The position numbers and the translations under genes are program-made. Source: Bacteroidota bacterium (GTDB taxonomy: Bacteria; Bacteroidota; Bacteroidia; Bacteroidales; Lentimicrobiaceae). From it: a DNA stretch of 64,000 nt. How positions within the stretch are numbered: position 1 is the first letter of the stretch; every line of letters begins with the position of its first letter. The stretch is taken from positions 186,001 through 250,000 of the forward strand of contig WSXU01000006.1 in the NCBI GenBank assembly GCA_009773455.1, read 5' to 3'. This document shows, piece after piece, positions 24,831 to 34,097 of the stretch. The notes under the pieces were generated by a model. It was not told the DNA's origin. It was given only the letters and a program-made list of their open reading frames with translations, and searched no databases.

Positions 24831-24930
24831 TTTAAAATAGGAAGGTGGACGTTAAACACCTTTATGTAATGAATGTTCATATAATCAGTAACATCGGCAT
24901 CGTGGTTTCGTTTTTTATCATTTGGATTGC

Positions 24931-24955
24931 TGAAACATAAAAATCCATAGCTTTG
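24931..24955 (+). promoter_or_regulatory. promoter of alpha-oxoamine synthase gene
   Basis: A perfect TAGCTTTG (24948-24955) with TTTGGATTG upstream; the ATTG at the end of that string gives a spacer of about 18 bp. Transcription would start near 24962. This rules out the upstream in-frame ATG at 24953, which lies inside the -7 box, and supports the ATG at 24989. Confidence 0.6.
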
Positions 24956-24988
24956 CACCCAATTTACAGGACTAAAAACCAAAAACCA

Positions 24989-26242
24989 ATGGCTGTGGAT
25001 ATTTTTGAAAAAAGGGTTATGAATCTTGGCCCGCTGGGAATGTATGCCAAGCAGGCTGACGGCTATTTCATGTTTCCGAAACTCGAAGGTGAAATAAGCA
25101 ATCGCATGAAGTTTCGCGGCAAGGATGTTCTTGTCTGGAGCCTTAACAACTATCTTGGCCTTGCCAATCATCCTGAAGTCAGGGAAGCCGATGCACAGGC
25201 AGCGAAAGACTGGGGACTGGCCTACCCGATGGGTGCACGCATGATGTCGGGGCAGACTGTTTATCATGAACAACTTGAGCGGGAGCTCGCTGCATTTGTA
25301 GGAAAAGAGGACGCTTTCCTGCTGAATTACGGTTATCAGGGAATGGTTTCAATTATTGACGCACTTGTTGACCGGAAAGACGTGATTGTTTATGATTCTG
25401 ATGCCCATGCCTGCATCATTGACGGGGCAAGGCTGCATATGGGAAAACGGTTTGTTTATCCCCACAATAACATTGAGAATCTCAAGATTCAGCTCAAAAG
25501 GGCTCAGAAGATGACCGAAGAAACCGGTGGAGGTATTCTTGTAATCACTGAAGGTGTTTACGGAATGACCGGTGACCAGGGAAAATTAAAGGAGATCGTT
25601 GCCCTCAAAAGTGAGTTTAATTTCAGGCTGCTGGTTGACGACGCGCATGGTTTTGGTACCATGGGACCCACAGGCGCCGGTACGCATGAAGCACAAGGTG
25701 TGGTTGACGGAGTGGATGTTTACTTTGGCACTTTCGCAAAATCGATGGCCGGTATCGGAGCCTTCGTAGCCACCAACAGGGATATTGTTGACTTCCTGAG
25801 GCACAATATGCGCTCACAGACATTTGCCAAGTCGTTACCAATGCCAATGGTTATCGGATCGCTGAAACGCCTTGACCTGATCAGGAAGCACCCTGAATTA
25901 AGGGAAGACCTGTGGAAAATCGTCAATGCACTCCAGTCAGGATTGCGTGAGGCAGGCTTTAACCTGGGGCATGCAGCTTCACCGGTAACCCCGGTCATAC
26001 TTGAAGGCGGAATACCGGAAGCAACCCAGATTACGGTTGACCTCCGTGAGAATTACAGCATTTTCTGCTCAATCGTTACCTATCCGGTTATTCCAAAGGG
26101 TATGATCCTGCTGAGGCTCATCCCGACAGCCGTTCATACGCTCGAAGACGTAAAATACACCATCGAAGCCTACAAGGAAGTCAGGAAAAAACTTGAAGCC
26201 GGAGCCTATGCCGATGTGATGTATGATATTTCCAAACTCTGA
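24989..26242 (+). CDS. alpha-oxoamine synthase family PLP enzyme (KBL/serine palmitoyltransferase-like)
   Basis: With start MAVDIFEKRV the protein has 417 residues. It belongs to the fold type I alpha-oxoamine synthases, which condense an amino acid with an acyl-CoA. Visible features are WSLNNYLGLANHPEVREA, GARMMSGQTVYHEQLERELA, the His/Asp sites YDSDAHACIIDGA and LLVDDAHGFGTMGPTGAG, and the PLP lysine in FGTFAKSMAGIGAFV. Likely roles are serine palmitoyltransferase (sphingolipids are common in Bacteroidota) or glycine acetyltransferase; the long N-terminal region (GPLGMYAKQADGYFMFPKLEGE) is typical of a Bacteroidota group of unclear specificity. Monocistronic, followed by a strong terminator. 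Confidence 0.88.
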   Translation: MAVDIFEKRVMNLGPLGMYAKQADGYFMFPKLEGEISNRMKFRGKDVLVWSLNNYLGLANHPEVREADAQAAKDWGLAYPMGARMMSGQTVYHEQLERELAAFVGKEDAFLLNYGYQGMVSIIDALVDRKDVIVYDSDAHACIIDGARLHMGKRFVYPHNNIENLKIQLKRAQKMTEETGGGILVITEGVYGMTGDQGKLKEIVALKSEFNFRLLVDDAHGFGTMGPTGAGTHEAQGVVDGVDVYFGTFAKSMAGIGAFVATNRDIVDFLRHNMRSQTFAKSLPMPMVIGSLKRLDLIRKHPELREDLWKIVNALQSGLREAGFNLGHAASPVTPVILEGGIPEATQITVDLRENYSIFCSIVTYPVIPKGMILLRLIPTAVHTLEDVKYTIEAYKEVRKKLEAGAYADVMYDISKL

Positions 26243-26260
26243 AGCATTCAGAATATAATG

Positions 26261-26286
26261 AAAAGGCTGCAATCATGCAGCCTTTT
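26261..26286. terminator. bidirectional intrinsic terminator
   Basis: Perfect stem AAAGGCTGCA/TGCAGCCTTT with an ATCA loop, A-run on the left and T-run on the right, between convergent genes (plus-strand synthase, minus-strand 151-residue protein). Confidence 0.88.
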
Positions 26287-26320
26287 TCGTTATTTAACAT
26301 CCGGGACAGGAAGACCGGAT

Positions 26321-26776
26321 CTATTGTTGTTTTATCGTGCCACTGTTATTTTCAATAACAGGATTAAGTTCAATTATTGTCAGAAAATAATCATCCTGTC
26401 CGGCATATACTTCAGCCCAGTACTCTCTGCCATTTTTTTTCAGGTTGATATAGATCCTGTTGTCACTGTATTCAATTGACCTTCCCCCGTTGGGCCTGAC
26501 CGAATTTGAAAAACTCCTGATGATTCTCAGGGGAGATTCCACACAGTTACACATATAATGAATGGTAGTTTTCTTCCCTTCAACAGTAATGATACTGTCC
26601 TGGTCTGCATGAAAGGAATAGATTCCCGGCTCCTCAACCATGTAATCGTTGATAGAAAAACCAGGAATACGGCTGAACAAGGGGTGATCGGAACTTCCCT
26701 GAATATCCTGCGCAAATACTCTAAAACACCCTGTTAACACAAATAAGCAAAACAGGAATACTACTTTTAATTTCAT
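26321..26776 (-). CDS. secreted or lipoprotein, function unknown
   Basis: This 151-residue protein is not recognised. It starts MKLKVVFLFCLFVLTGCFRVFAQ. Two readings are possible: a lipobox LTGC, or signal peptidase I cleavage after VFAQ. The mature part has IHYMCNCVESPLRIIRSF, a Cys-x-Cys, and acidic and Tyr-rich strands (GREYWAEVYAGQDDYFLTIIEL), suggesting a small beta-rich extracytoplasmic domain. It is AT-rich and lies alone, convergent with the synthase gene. No neighbour explains it. Confidence 0.7.
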   Translation of the reverse strand: MKLKVVFLFCLFVLTGCFRVFAQDIQGSSDHPLFSRIPGFSINDYMVEEPGIYSFHADQDSIITVEGKKTTIHYMCNCVESPLRIIRSFSNSVRPNGGRSIEYSDNRIYINLKKNGREYWAEVYAGQDDYFLTIIELNPVIENNSGTIKQQ

Positions 26777-27351
26777 TTTAAATTACAATCATTTTACACT
26801 CTGTCCGGAAACCTATAAAGGCATATTAAAGGTTCATCACCTGCAATTCCGGGGTTACTGAAACTGACATGAAAGTTAGCGAGGCAGTTAGAGGGATAGC
26901 AGACCTGAAATCATCCGTGCAAATGTAATTAAATATTGTATTGATGTCAAGACTACCGCAGAATTCCACGACCAGATTCCTTGCATCTCTTATCAGGCTT
27001 TGCTGTATTTTCAGGCCACAATTACCTGCTCAGATAATTTTTCAACAAAAATAAATGATGACTTCAATTCACAGGCTGGAATGTGCTGCCGGATAATGAA
27101 AAAATGATCCTGATTTTATGAAACCATAATTGCATTTCATACATATTTGTTTATATTTATGCAGGTTTTATGCAACCATCCCAAATCCCTGATCATCTTT
27201 GATAAATCTCAAATACCTTTCAGATTAAAGTTTTTATTGTGTTTTTCATGATCTTTAATTGTTGAAAACTTTTTTGAGCATTTGCCTGACAACGTTAAAA
27301 TTAAGTGACGAATTCTGATATACCTGCCTTTACCAACCATTATAAGAAATA
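26777..27351. other. AT-rich intergenic region without a gene
   Basis: This 575-bp gap lies between divergent secreted-protein genes. It is AT-rich with no convincing frame, hairpin terminator or RNA-like GC-rich stem. A near -7 sequence CATATTTG occurs at about 27142-27149, but it is some 200 bp from the next ATG. I see nothing else in it. Confidence 0.5.
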
Positions 27352-27867
27352 ATGAAAATCAGATTCAATTTCCTTACAGCCATTCTGATGACCGGAATTC
27401 TTTCATTCAGTTGTGATTATGAAAATGAATCACAGCAGCAACAAGACATCCGGGGACAGTTAACCGGTCATTCAGAATGTAAAAGCAGTATGGCTTTGCG
27501 GAATACAGAAGAAACCGCTGACAGTTTGTCGTGCGTTGAATATTCCTATGATGAAGCAAGCAACAGGTTAACACTTCATCATATCAATGCCGGGTTTAAT
27601 TGCTGTCCCGGAAACCTGTCCTGCGCTGTTACAATGAGAAACGATACCATTCTGATCGCTGAATCAGAGGAGCATTATCTGTGTAATTGTGATTGCCTGT
27701 ACGACCTTGACATTGAAGTCAATGGAGTTGAAAACAGGAAATACCTGATAAAATTCTCAGAACCTTACCTGGGAGACCAGGAGCCCCTGATTTTTGAGGC
27801 AGATTTATCTGCCTCAGCTACAGGTTCATATTGTGTAGCAAGGTTTCAATATCCATGGGGGACATAA
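27352..27867 (+). CDS. cysteine-rich lipoprotein, function unknown
   Basis: This 171-residue protein starts with a lipoprotein signal (MKIRFNFLTAILMTGILSFSC, lipobox SFSC). The mature part is rich in cysteine: SECKSS, LSCVEYSY, NCCPGNLSCAVTM, HYLCNCDCLYDLDIEV and SYCVARF. The CNCDCLYDL pattern resembles CNC segments of small Bacteroidota lipoproteins of unknown role. Disulfides are probable after export. Likely cell-surface or periplasmic. No operon partner. Confidence 0.72.
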   Translation: MKIRFNFLTAILMTGILSFSCDYENESQQQQDIRGQLTGHSECKSSMALRNTEETADSLSCVEYSYDEASNRLTLHHINAGFNCCPGNLSCAVTMRNDTILIAESEEHYLCNCDCLYDLDIEVNGVENRKYLIKFSEPYLGDQEPLIFEADLSASATGSYCVARFQYPWGT

Positions 27868-28210
27868 AGCGCACTTCGATACGATTCAAAGTTTTTGCTT
27901 TATAACTGATTCATTGAATTGGCCGATCATCTGTTGACTCTTATTTACCCTTCAGTGATTACATGCCTTTTGCCGCAATCATAATGGGTGGTTATGATCG
28001 TTTCCGGATCCCACTGTTTGAATTGAGTTTCAATAATCAATCATTATTCCTGGCATCAGATATCTGATTGAATTCAATCTTTACCAAAGTATATATATAG
28101 ATTAATATTAGATGAATTACATCTGGATATAAATTTTACCATATATTTGTGTTGATTCAGATAATCAATGTTACAATTCACCTATTCCTAATCACTTAAA
28201 GAAAAAAAAC
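27868..28210. other. AT-rich intergenic region with a promoter
   Basis: This 343-bp gap ends with a perfect -7 TATATTTG (28142-28149) for the 551-residue protein gene, plus a weak -33 TTAC about 21 bp upstream. The rest is AT-rich (ATATATATAG at 28091-28100). No open frame. Confidence 0.5.
28117..28149 (+). promoter_or_regulatory. promoter of 551-residue secreted protein gene
   Basis: Weak -33 TTAC (28117-28120), 21-bp spacer, perfect TATATTTG (28142-28149). The expected start is near 28156, giving a leader of about 55 nt. Confidence 0.45.
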
Positions 28211-29866
28211 ATGAGAAAGCCCATCTTAATCATCATTATCCTGCTGACAGGGACCTGCGTCTCTTATGCCCAGCAGACGAGGCAGGCACTTTCCAAAACT
28301 GCCCAGAATGGAGCATTGTACGATGCACAAATTACCGATGATGGTTCATTGTCAATCGATTACGGGTGTATGATGAAAAAGGAACAGGCATTCGTGAACT
28401 ACAAATTTGATTCAAAACTTAAACTGATCAAGGAAGAAGAATCGACCGAGCCCAAGATCAAAGAGATTGACAAACCGATGCTGAAATATGAGTATATATA
28501 CACTACTGTCGGAGGTTGCAGTTCATTCGATGTTCTCAGTATGGATCTTAATGTTTCCAAAATTTCAGTTACCAAAACATGGAATAACAAAAAGCAATAC
28601 TATGATACTGATTTTAAAGAACTTAAAATCAGTTCCGGAAAAGATGGAAAATTCAAATATAAAGGTTATGTTGGATATTATGATGCCGTATCAGGCTCAA
28701 ACCTTTTACTTGTTAAAGAGAATGATAAAAGTAAAGAGGATGCAGCTCAGTATAAACTGATAACCATTTCACTCAATAGCGAAGTAACAGAAATTCCAAT
28801 TGGAGAGTTGGGTAAATACACACTTGTGTTTTCTTCACTCATCAAGAAAAATCCTGAAGTAGCTGATGTATATGATGAAAAAAACCTGGCAGAATACAAT
28901 GCCCTGTTTCTTTTTGCCCCGTTTAAAACCTGTTCAGCAGACCCAAAGGATTTTATAATGCTGATAACCGATGGCGCTGGCAAAGAAATATCAAAATCAA
29001 CCATTAAAATGCCATTGACTGCCTCCACCATCATTGAAATGCAGCAGGTAGGAAATGAATTGTATTTCTTTGGTCTAACCAGTGCCGGCACCGGATCACA
29101 TTACAGGTATGAGTTTATGGATTTCAGCAATATACCAAACCCTTGCTATCCTGACTTCTATAATTACCGGGATAATCAGAGGGAAATGGATGTTGCCAAA
29201 TGTGAAGTCAGTAATCTGATTCTGATGAAAATAAAGGGAGATAAACTTGAATATTTAACCACAACGCCAGCTTCAGCATTGCAGTCGAAAAAAGTTGTTC
29301 CTCCTTCAGTTAAGAAAGTTCCTAAATCCGAATTTTCGAGGTTCAGTATCCAGGCTTTTGATGTTCTTGATAATGGTGATATGGTGGTAGCCGGACAACG
29401 TAAGGTAATTATCAACATGGGTGGTACCTCAAAATGGGCATATGAAGAAGTTACCTGCTTCCATTTCGATAAAAATGGTAATCTAAGAGCTGAATACTGC
29501 ATTGAGCCTCAGCTGGCTACAGCCAAGCAGGATAAAATTTTTCCAATGACACAGGTTTTTATTGTTTCAGGAGATAAAAGCAGCGTTTATTGGATAATGT
29601 ATGAGCCTGAAGGCATCTCAGGCTATGCTAATTTCTGGGCTGCCTATAATGGGAGAAAGACCATCTATGCAGCCTATCAGCCCGAGGTAACAAAAATAAA
29701 CCTGGAAACAGCAAAAATAGGAGATCCTGAATTACCTCTGGGGAAAGAATTTCTTGTTTATGCAAAGTGCCCGTTAATTATGAAAGCCAATTCATCTGAA
29801 GGCATTTTTATGGGACAAGACCGGAAAGGAGATTTTCTCGGCCTTACATTGTTCGATTTCAGGTAA
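28211..29866 (+). CDS. secreted protein of 551 residues, function unknown
   Basis: A clear signal peptide (MRKPILIIIILLTGTCVSYA, cleavage before QQTRQ) and no membrane segment afterwards. Beta-rich segments (LSIDYGCMMKKEQAFVNYKF, YNDYDAVSGSNLLLVKEND-type, NGDMVVAGQRKVIINMGGTS, GNLRAEYCIEPQLATAK) suggest a beta-propeller or beta-sandwich of repeated blades; the repeat is not clean. There is no T9SS C-terminal sorting domain, so it probably stays in the periplasm or outer membrane. Neighbours are unrelated; it ends in a shared bidirectional terminator. Codon and base use are AT-rich. Confidence 0.75.
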   Translation: MRKPILIIIILLTGTCVSYAQQTRQALSKTAQNGALYDAQITDDGSLSIDYGCMMKKEQAFVNYKFDSKLKLIKEEESTEPKIKEIDKPMLKYEYIYTTVGGCSSFDVLSMDLNVSKISVTKTWNNKKQYYDTDFKELKISSGKDGKFKYKGYVGYYDAVSGSNLLLVKENDKSKEDAAQYKLITISLNSEVTEIPIGELGKYTLVFSSLIKKNPEVADVYDEKNLAEYNALFLFAPFKTCSADPKDFIMLITDGAGKEISKSTIKMPLTASTIIEMQQVGNELYFFGLTSAGTGSHYRYEFMDFSNIPNPCYPDFYNYRDNQREMDVAKCEVSNLILMKIKGDKLEYLTTTPASALQSKKVVPPSVKKVPKSEFSRFSIQAFDVLDNGDMVVAGQRKVIINMGGTSKWAYEEVTCFHFDKNGNLRAEYCIEPQLATAKQDKIFPMTQVFIVSGDKSSVYWIMYEPEGISGYANFWAAYNGRKTIYAAYQPEVTKINLETAKIGDPELPLGKEFLVYAKCPLIMKANSSEGIFMGQDRKGDFLGLTLFDFR

Positions 29867-30021
29867 TAGTAATGAAAATCACGGTTATGCCTTATTCCAA
29901 AATCAAATGAATGAACCGGAGTGAGAATTTTCTGACTAAAAGAGATTTTCCAGAATACTGACCATTTCATCTGTTTTCATTTGAATGATATTGCTTAAAC
30001 CAGCAAAATTGAGTGCATACA

Positions 30022-30054
30022 AAAGCCGCAGTCCCGGATGGAAACTGCGGCTTT
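30022..30054. terminator. bidirectional intrinsic terminator
   Basis: Perfect 11-bp stem AAAGCCGCAGT/ACTGCGGCTTT with an 11-base loop, T-rich on the right (CTTTCTTTTTGG) and A-rich on the left. It lies between the convergent 551-residue gene and the CotH-kinase gene. Confidence 0.85.
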
Positions 30055-30070
30055 CTTTTTGGCTTTTCTG

Positions 30071-33070
30071 TTAATTAACAATAAACTTTCCGCTCACTGC
30101 AACAGTGCCTGAATTACTTACGAATCTGTAAAACCAGATTCCCGGATGCAATCCCTGCGAAGTAATTACCAGGTGGTTTTCACCAATGTTGTTATAGCGT
30201 GTAACCTCCACCCCGCTGGCTGAATAAATGATGAGTGTGCCATCCTTTATTCCTGTATCAGTATTTACAGTAAACTCTGCAGAATTGCGGAATGGATTCG
30301 GCCAGATGTCAGCATCGGGTTTATCGGTCTGATTGACATAACGGATGCCTACATTGGGACTGTTGTATTCACCCGGTGTACCATGTTCTGTGCCACTGCT
30401 CTTCCAGCTTTCTGCCAGCGCATTGTCAAGGCCCGGGTTGATCAGCTCAAGGGTCGGGCCGTTACCATCGGGCGCAGTTGGCCACGGAGCTACATCATCG
30501 TAATGTACCGTGTCGACAAGAGCCCCGGTTTCATCATAAACCCGCAGCAATTCACCATTGCCACTCAGTCCGAATCCCATAGGGCCGATATAGTTATTTA
30601 CTTCGGGGAAAAGCGTGCTGAAGGCAACCGGATCATTGGCTACCACAATCAGTCCGAAAGGATCCAGAACTGTTCCTGAAGGGAACGTAAATACATGGAG
30701 ATCGTCCTCGTCCTTGAATGTCCAGTCAGAAACATCCAGGTTGTAGCCATGCGGGTTGTAAAACTCAACCCAGTCGCCCGGATCGAAACCTGCCGATGAA
30801 TTGTAATTGATCTCATGAATAACAAGGGAATCGGCAAAAACCCTCGGAACATAAACAGCTGTGATCGTATCACCGGCTGTCAGCCTGAGCATGATGTCTT
30901 TGAGGGTATCGGCCGGTGTAATGATGTTGTGCCTCACCTCCCAGTGGTCGAATTTATAATACTGATCCGATTCCAGCGCTGTTAATTTTGTATCAATATT
31001 CCCGTAATAGGTTCCCGTCCATGGGAAAGCATTCAGATCGAGTGAATTAAGCTTGACCTGTCCTTTGCCCGGAGGTGTTACCTCAACGGTAACCTGATAG
31101 GGTCCCGTGAGTGCATAACATTCCATAATGGCTTCCCTTACGAAATTAAAACGCCTGTTTACAAAATCACGGATACGCTGTACATTACCTGTCCACTCGA
31201 GTGAGTTTCCACCCCAACGGCTGAAATGCCTGGGCATTTCCGGTGATATCACTCCGGCAAGACTGTCGAGCAAAGGCTGCAGATGCTCAAGGCTCAGACT
31301 GGTGTTGAGCAGGTCGGCATACCTCGAAACATAGTATTGTTCAAATCCGGGATTGGTGCGGAGTTTATTCAACAGTCTCACATGGCCTTCGGGGTCTGAT
31401 CCGCCGGTAAGGGCTTCATGAAAACAGGGCGTAACATAGGGCGATTGCGCCGGAATACCTGTATAGTTGATATAATGCCCGAAGGTTGCATCTTCATCCC
31501 ACAGAATATAACCCCACCGCCTGTGGCCGCCGTTTGGATTCAGTCCGCGCCACCAGCCAACGTTCCAGTTCAGCCAGTCAGAACAAACAACGAACGAATT
31601 GATCAGCATATAATCTGTAATACTTGAGGGGTCGAGCTGGGACTCAACATAAGCCCAATTGGCTGAATCGGCCATATTATGGTCCATAACATAAGAATAC
31701 AGCGCATTCCAGTCATTGAAAGCAGCCTGCCCGCCATACTCAGCCCAGGTACCACCCCACAGCATCAGGTAATGCAGATTGTATTTGTCCTGCTCATAAT
31801 AGTACTTGGTAAAATCGTGGTCATTTACCTTTTCACGGATGGAATACACCCCCCAGTATTGTCCGTTGGCGTAAACCACACAACGGGACGATTTACGCTC
31901 ATCAAGGTTCATTCCTGTTTTCACGGAGATGGTTTCAACAAAATCGTCACGCATGTGAGCACTTGAATCAATACCGGGATAGTTATCATCACCACAGGCC
32001 CGCAGGATGATTTTCTGAAATTCGTTGCGATCGGTGTATTTAAACAGGGTCTCCTGCAAGGCATAATTATAACCGCATTCATCGCGCATTTTATAATCAA
32101 GACTCCGCTGGGGATGCACCCATGAGTCCTGCCCATGCTTGTCGAATTCACCGTACCCCATGGTAGTTCTGACCAAATCTGTATTATAGTACTCTATCGA
32201 ACCCCATGGAAAATAGCTTGCATCGCCATTCAGCAGGCTGATCAGATCGTTCGCGGCAATGGACACCACCGGAAGTGAATGTTCCTCATTGATGAAATAG
32301 GTATTAAACGTAATCAGCCCGGGAAGGATGGCCGGGTTGTTGCTAAAAACTTTGGCTTTGATAATTTTAGTAGCGAGTACGCTGATCGGACCAGTATAGA
32401 CTGGTGAGGTAGGTCCGGGCTCATTGCCATTCGTGGTATACCTGATCTGACTGTTGGGTTCTGTGCTGGTTATTTCAACAGACAGGGACTCAGTATAAAA
32501 TCCACCTTCAAGGCTCATCACCGGCTTTTCAGCATACCGGGTATAAGGCTCGGTGTTGTTGTTGGTTGAACCCGGGGTCGGATTGACAAAAACACCCCAT
32601 TCAGGATCACCATTCATTACACGGCCATTTGAATGCTCCTTCTGTGTAATGACCAACTTCTGCTGATCAAGAATAACTCCGCCCGGATCGGAAAAAACAA
32701 TATCATCAGGAATCGTCCTTGATTGAGTCAGTTTGAAATTGGTATGGTATGAACCAAAAGTAACTTCGTCCCGGCCTGACGCCCAGAAAAGTTTAAACCC
32801 ATGCGCAGGAATGGATGTACCCGCCGGAATCTGCCACATCATCGGAGCATCAGGCGTATCGCTCAGATAATAACCTCCGATGTTGATGGTGGTGCTACCT
32901 GAATTGTACAACTCAATCCAGTCTTCATACAAATCATAATTATCCGGAAATCCGGAAAAATTTGAGCAAGAATACTCATTGATAACGACCTGCGATCTGA
33001 CCGGAATGCTCATGCAGACCGAAAATAAAACCAACAGGATGAAAGTAACCGGGGTAAATAATTTTTTCAT
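30071..33070 (-). CDS. T9SS-exported CotH-kinase / lamin-tail protein
   Basis: Signal peptide (MKKLFTPVTFILLVLFSVCMSIPVRS), then a lamin-tail domain (about 30-180; LYEDWIELYNSGSTTINIGGYYLSDT), a chitobiase-type segment (SLSVEITSTEPNSQIRYTTNG), and a CotH kinase domain (about 260-600) with SRCVVYANGQYWGVYSIREKV, the core WGYILWDEDATFGHYI and SFVVCSDWLNWNVGWWRG. A second lamin-tail domain (LVIHEINYNSSAGFDPGDWVEFYNPHG) follows. The C-terminus is a T9SS type A sorting domain (WPNPFRNSAEFTV ... FYRFVSNSGTVAVSGKFIVN). CotH-type kinases phosphorylate secreted or spore-coat proteins; here the enzyme would act outside the cell or at the surface. A -7 box sits at 33105-33112. Confidence 0.88.
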   Translation of the reverse strand: MKKLFTPVTFILLVLFSVCMSIPVRSQVVINEYSCSNFSGFPDNYDLYEDWIELYNSGSTTINIGGYYLSDTPDAPMMWQIPAGTSIPAHGFKLFWASGRDEVTFGSYHTNFKLTQSRTIPDDIVFSDPGGVILDQQKLVITQKEHSNGRVMNGDPEWGVFVNPTPGSTNNNTEPYTRYAEKPVMSLEGGFYTESLSVEITSTEPNSQIRYTTNGNEPGPTSPVYTGPISVLATKIIKAKVFSNNPAILPGLITFNTYFINEEHSLPVVSIAANDLISLLNGDASYFPWGSIEYYNTDLVRTTMGYGEFDKHGQDSWVHPQRSLDYKMRDECGYNYALQETLFKYTDRNEFQKIILRACGDDNYPGIDSSAHMRDDFVETISVKTGMNLDERKSSRCVVYANGQYWGVYSIREKVNDHDFTKYYYEQDKYNLHYLMLWGGTWAEYGGQAAFNDWNALYSYVMDHNMADSANWAYVESQLDPSSITDYMLINSFVVCSDWLNWNVGWWRGLNPNGGHRRWGYILWDEDATFGHYINYTGIPAQSPYVTPCFHEALTGGSDPEGHVRLLNKLRTNPGFEQYYVSRYADLLNTSLSLEHLQPLLDSLAGVISPEMPRHFSRWGGNSLEWTGNVQRIRDFVNRRFNFVREAIMECYALTGPYQVTVEVTPPGKGQVKLNSLDLNAFPWTGTYYGNIDTKLTALESDQYYKFDHWEVRHNIITPADTLKDIMLRLTAGDTITAVYVPRVFADSLVIHEINYNSSAGFDPGDWVEFYNPHGYNLDVSDWTFKDEDDLHVFTFPSGTVLDPFGLIVVANDPVAFSTLFPEVNNYIGPMGFGLSGNGELLRVYDETGALVDTVHYDDVAPWPTAPDGNGPTLELINPGLDNALAESWKSSGTEHGTPGEYNSPNVGIRYVNQTDKPDADIWPNPFRNSAEFTVNTDTGIKDGTLIIYSASGVEVTRYNNIGENHLVITSQGLHPGIWFYRFVSNSGTVAVSGKFIVN

Positions 33071-33104
33071 AGCCGGGTAAATAAGAAGTGGTTGTGTGTG
33101 CTTT

Positions 33105-33112
33105 CAAAATTA
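33105..33112 (-). promoter_or_regulatory. -7 element of CotH-kinase gene
   Basis: Perfect TAATTTTG on the minus strand, about 35 bp before the ATG. No clear -33. Confidence 0.4.
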
Positions 33113-33266
33113 ATACATAAAGCATCTGATTATATCTTCAGGGCAAATATTTTACAGATTGTATCAGGAATACGAGCCAGGGAGGATATTTTCCAGCAGT
33201 TCAACAAAAATGCAAGCAGACAAATTAAGCAATTAAAACCATTTGTTAAGGTTACTGACTCCTTGT

Positions 33267-34097
33267 TTACCCAGGCCTGTGACTTTTGAGATATGAGGCC
33301 ACATGATTGCTGAACAGATCCGCGATTCTCTTCATCTGGCTGTTATTCACATCAAAACTCTGTTCATCAACCCTGTTCACCGGCAACACTTTTCTGGATG
33401 TTCCCGAGATAAACAAAGCATCGAACTTTTTCAGATCATTCCGATGGACAACAGTTTCGGAAACCCTGATCTGGCTGGCTTCACAAAGGCTGATGATTTG
33501 TTTCCGGGTTATTCCGGGCAGGACTGACTCAAGCGGAGGAGTGATGACTTCATCTCCTGAAATAAAAAAAACATTCGACCGGCTTCCTTCTGTAATATAG
33601 CCTTTCCTGTCAACAAGCAAAACCTCGTAAACCTCATCCTGACTTTTTATCTTGTCTGTTACTGCCCTGAGCGGCATATCCATCACCTTGGCATTCGGGT
33701 TATTCCTTTCCGCTTCCATTAACTTTACAGCAACACCCGATGCAAATTGCTGCGCGGTCGGATAAATGTGGGGGGTGTAATAAATAAGAAGATTGGAATT
33801 TCCCGATTTTCCGGGAGCAATGGATATTTTGATGTTTCCTTCATCACGGCCATTTGCTCCGATTACAGAGAGGATATCAGTGAGTAGCTGATTTCTTTTA
33901 CAGCCAGAATCTGCACCGGCCAGCCTTACGGTTTCAAAAAACCGGTCAAGATGGTCTTCAATAAACAGCGGAATGCCGTCAATTACCCTGAAAACTTCAT
34001 AGATGTATGTTTTCTCCGGTGAGAAATAATCATCAAATACGGCCACTGGCTGCAGTTCCCCATTGGCCATAAAAACCATTCGTGTACAATCTGTCAT
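33267..34097 (-). CDS. class IV aminotransferase (BCAT/D-amino acid/ADC lyase family)
   Basis: This 276-residue PLP enzyme of fold type IV has ETYIYEVFRVIDG-like start (KTYIYEVFRVIDGIPLFIEDHLDRF), the lysine region RAVTDKIKSQDEVYEVLLVD, EGSRSNVFFISGDEVITPPL and VLPGITRKQIISLC. Members are branched-chain aminotransferases, D-amino-acid aminotransferases or aminodeoxychorismate lyase; EVYEVLLVDRKGYITEGSRSN fits all three. The ~275 length and absence of the BCAT-specific N-terminal extension make ADC lyase or D-amino acid type more likely than IlvE. No pab or dat gene is adjacent. Confidence 0.85.
   Translation of the reverse strand: MTDCTRMVFMANGELQPVAVFDDYFSPEKTYIYEVFRVIDGIPLFIEDHLDRFFETVRLAGADSGCKRNQLLTDILSVIGANGRDEGNIKISIAPGKSGNSNLLIYYTPHIYPTAQQFASGVAVKLMEAERNNPNAKVMDMPLRAVTDKIKSQDEVYEVLLVDRKGYITEGSRSNVFFISGDEVITPPLESVLPGITRKQIISLCEASQIRVSETVVHRNDLKKFDALFISGTSRKVLPVNRVDEQSFDVNNSQMKRIADLFSNHVASYLKSHRPG

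Noticed and set aside
24953-24988. Upstream ATG for the alpha-oxoamine synthase
   Set aside because: It overlaps the perfect -7 box TAGCTTTG at 24948-24955, and family alignment starts at MAVDIFEKR.
33092-33289. 65-residue open frame on the plus strand
   Set aside because: It lies over the promoter region of the CotH-kinase gene and the 3' end of the aminotransferase gene; no homology-like features.
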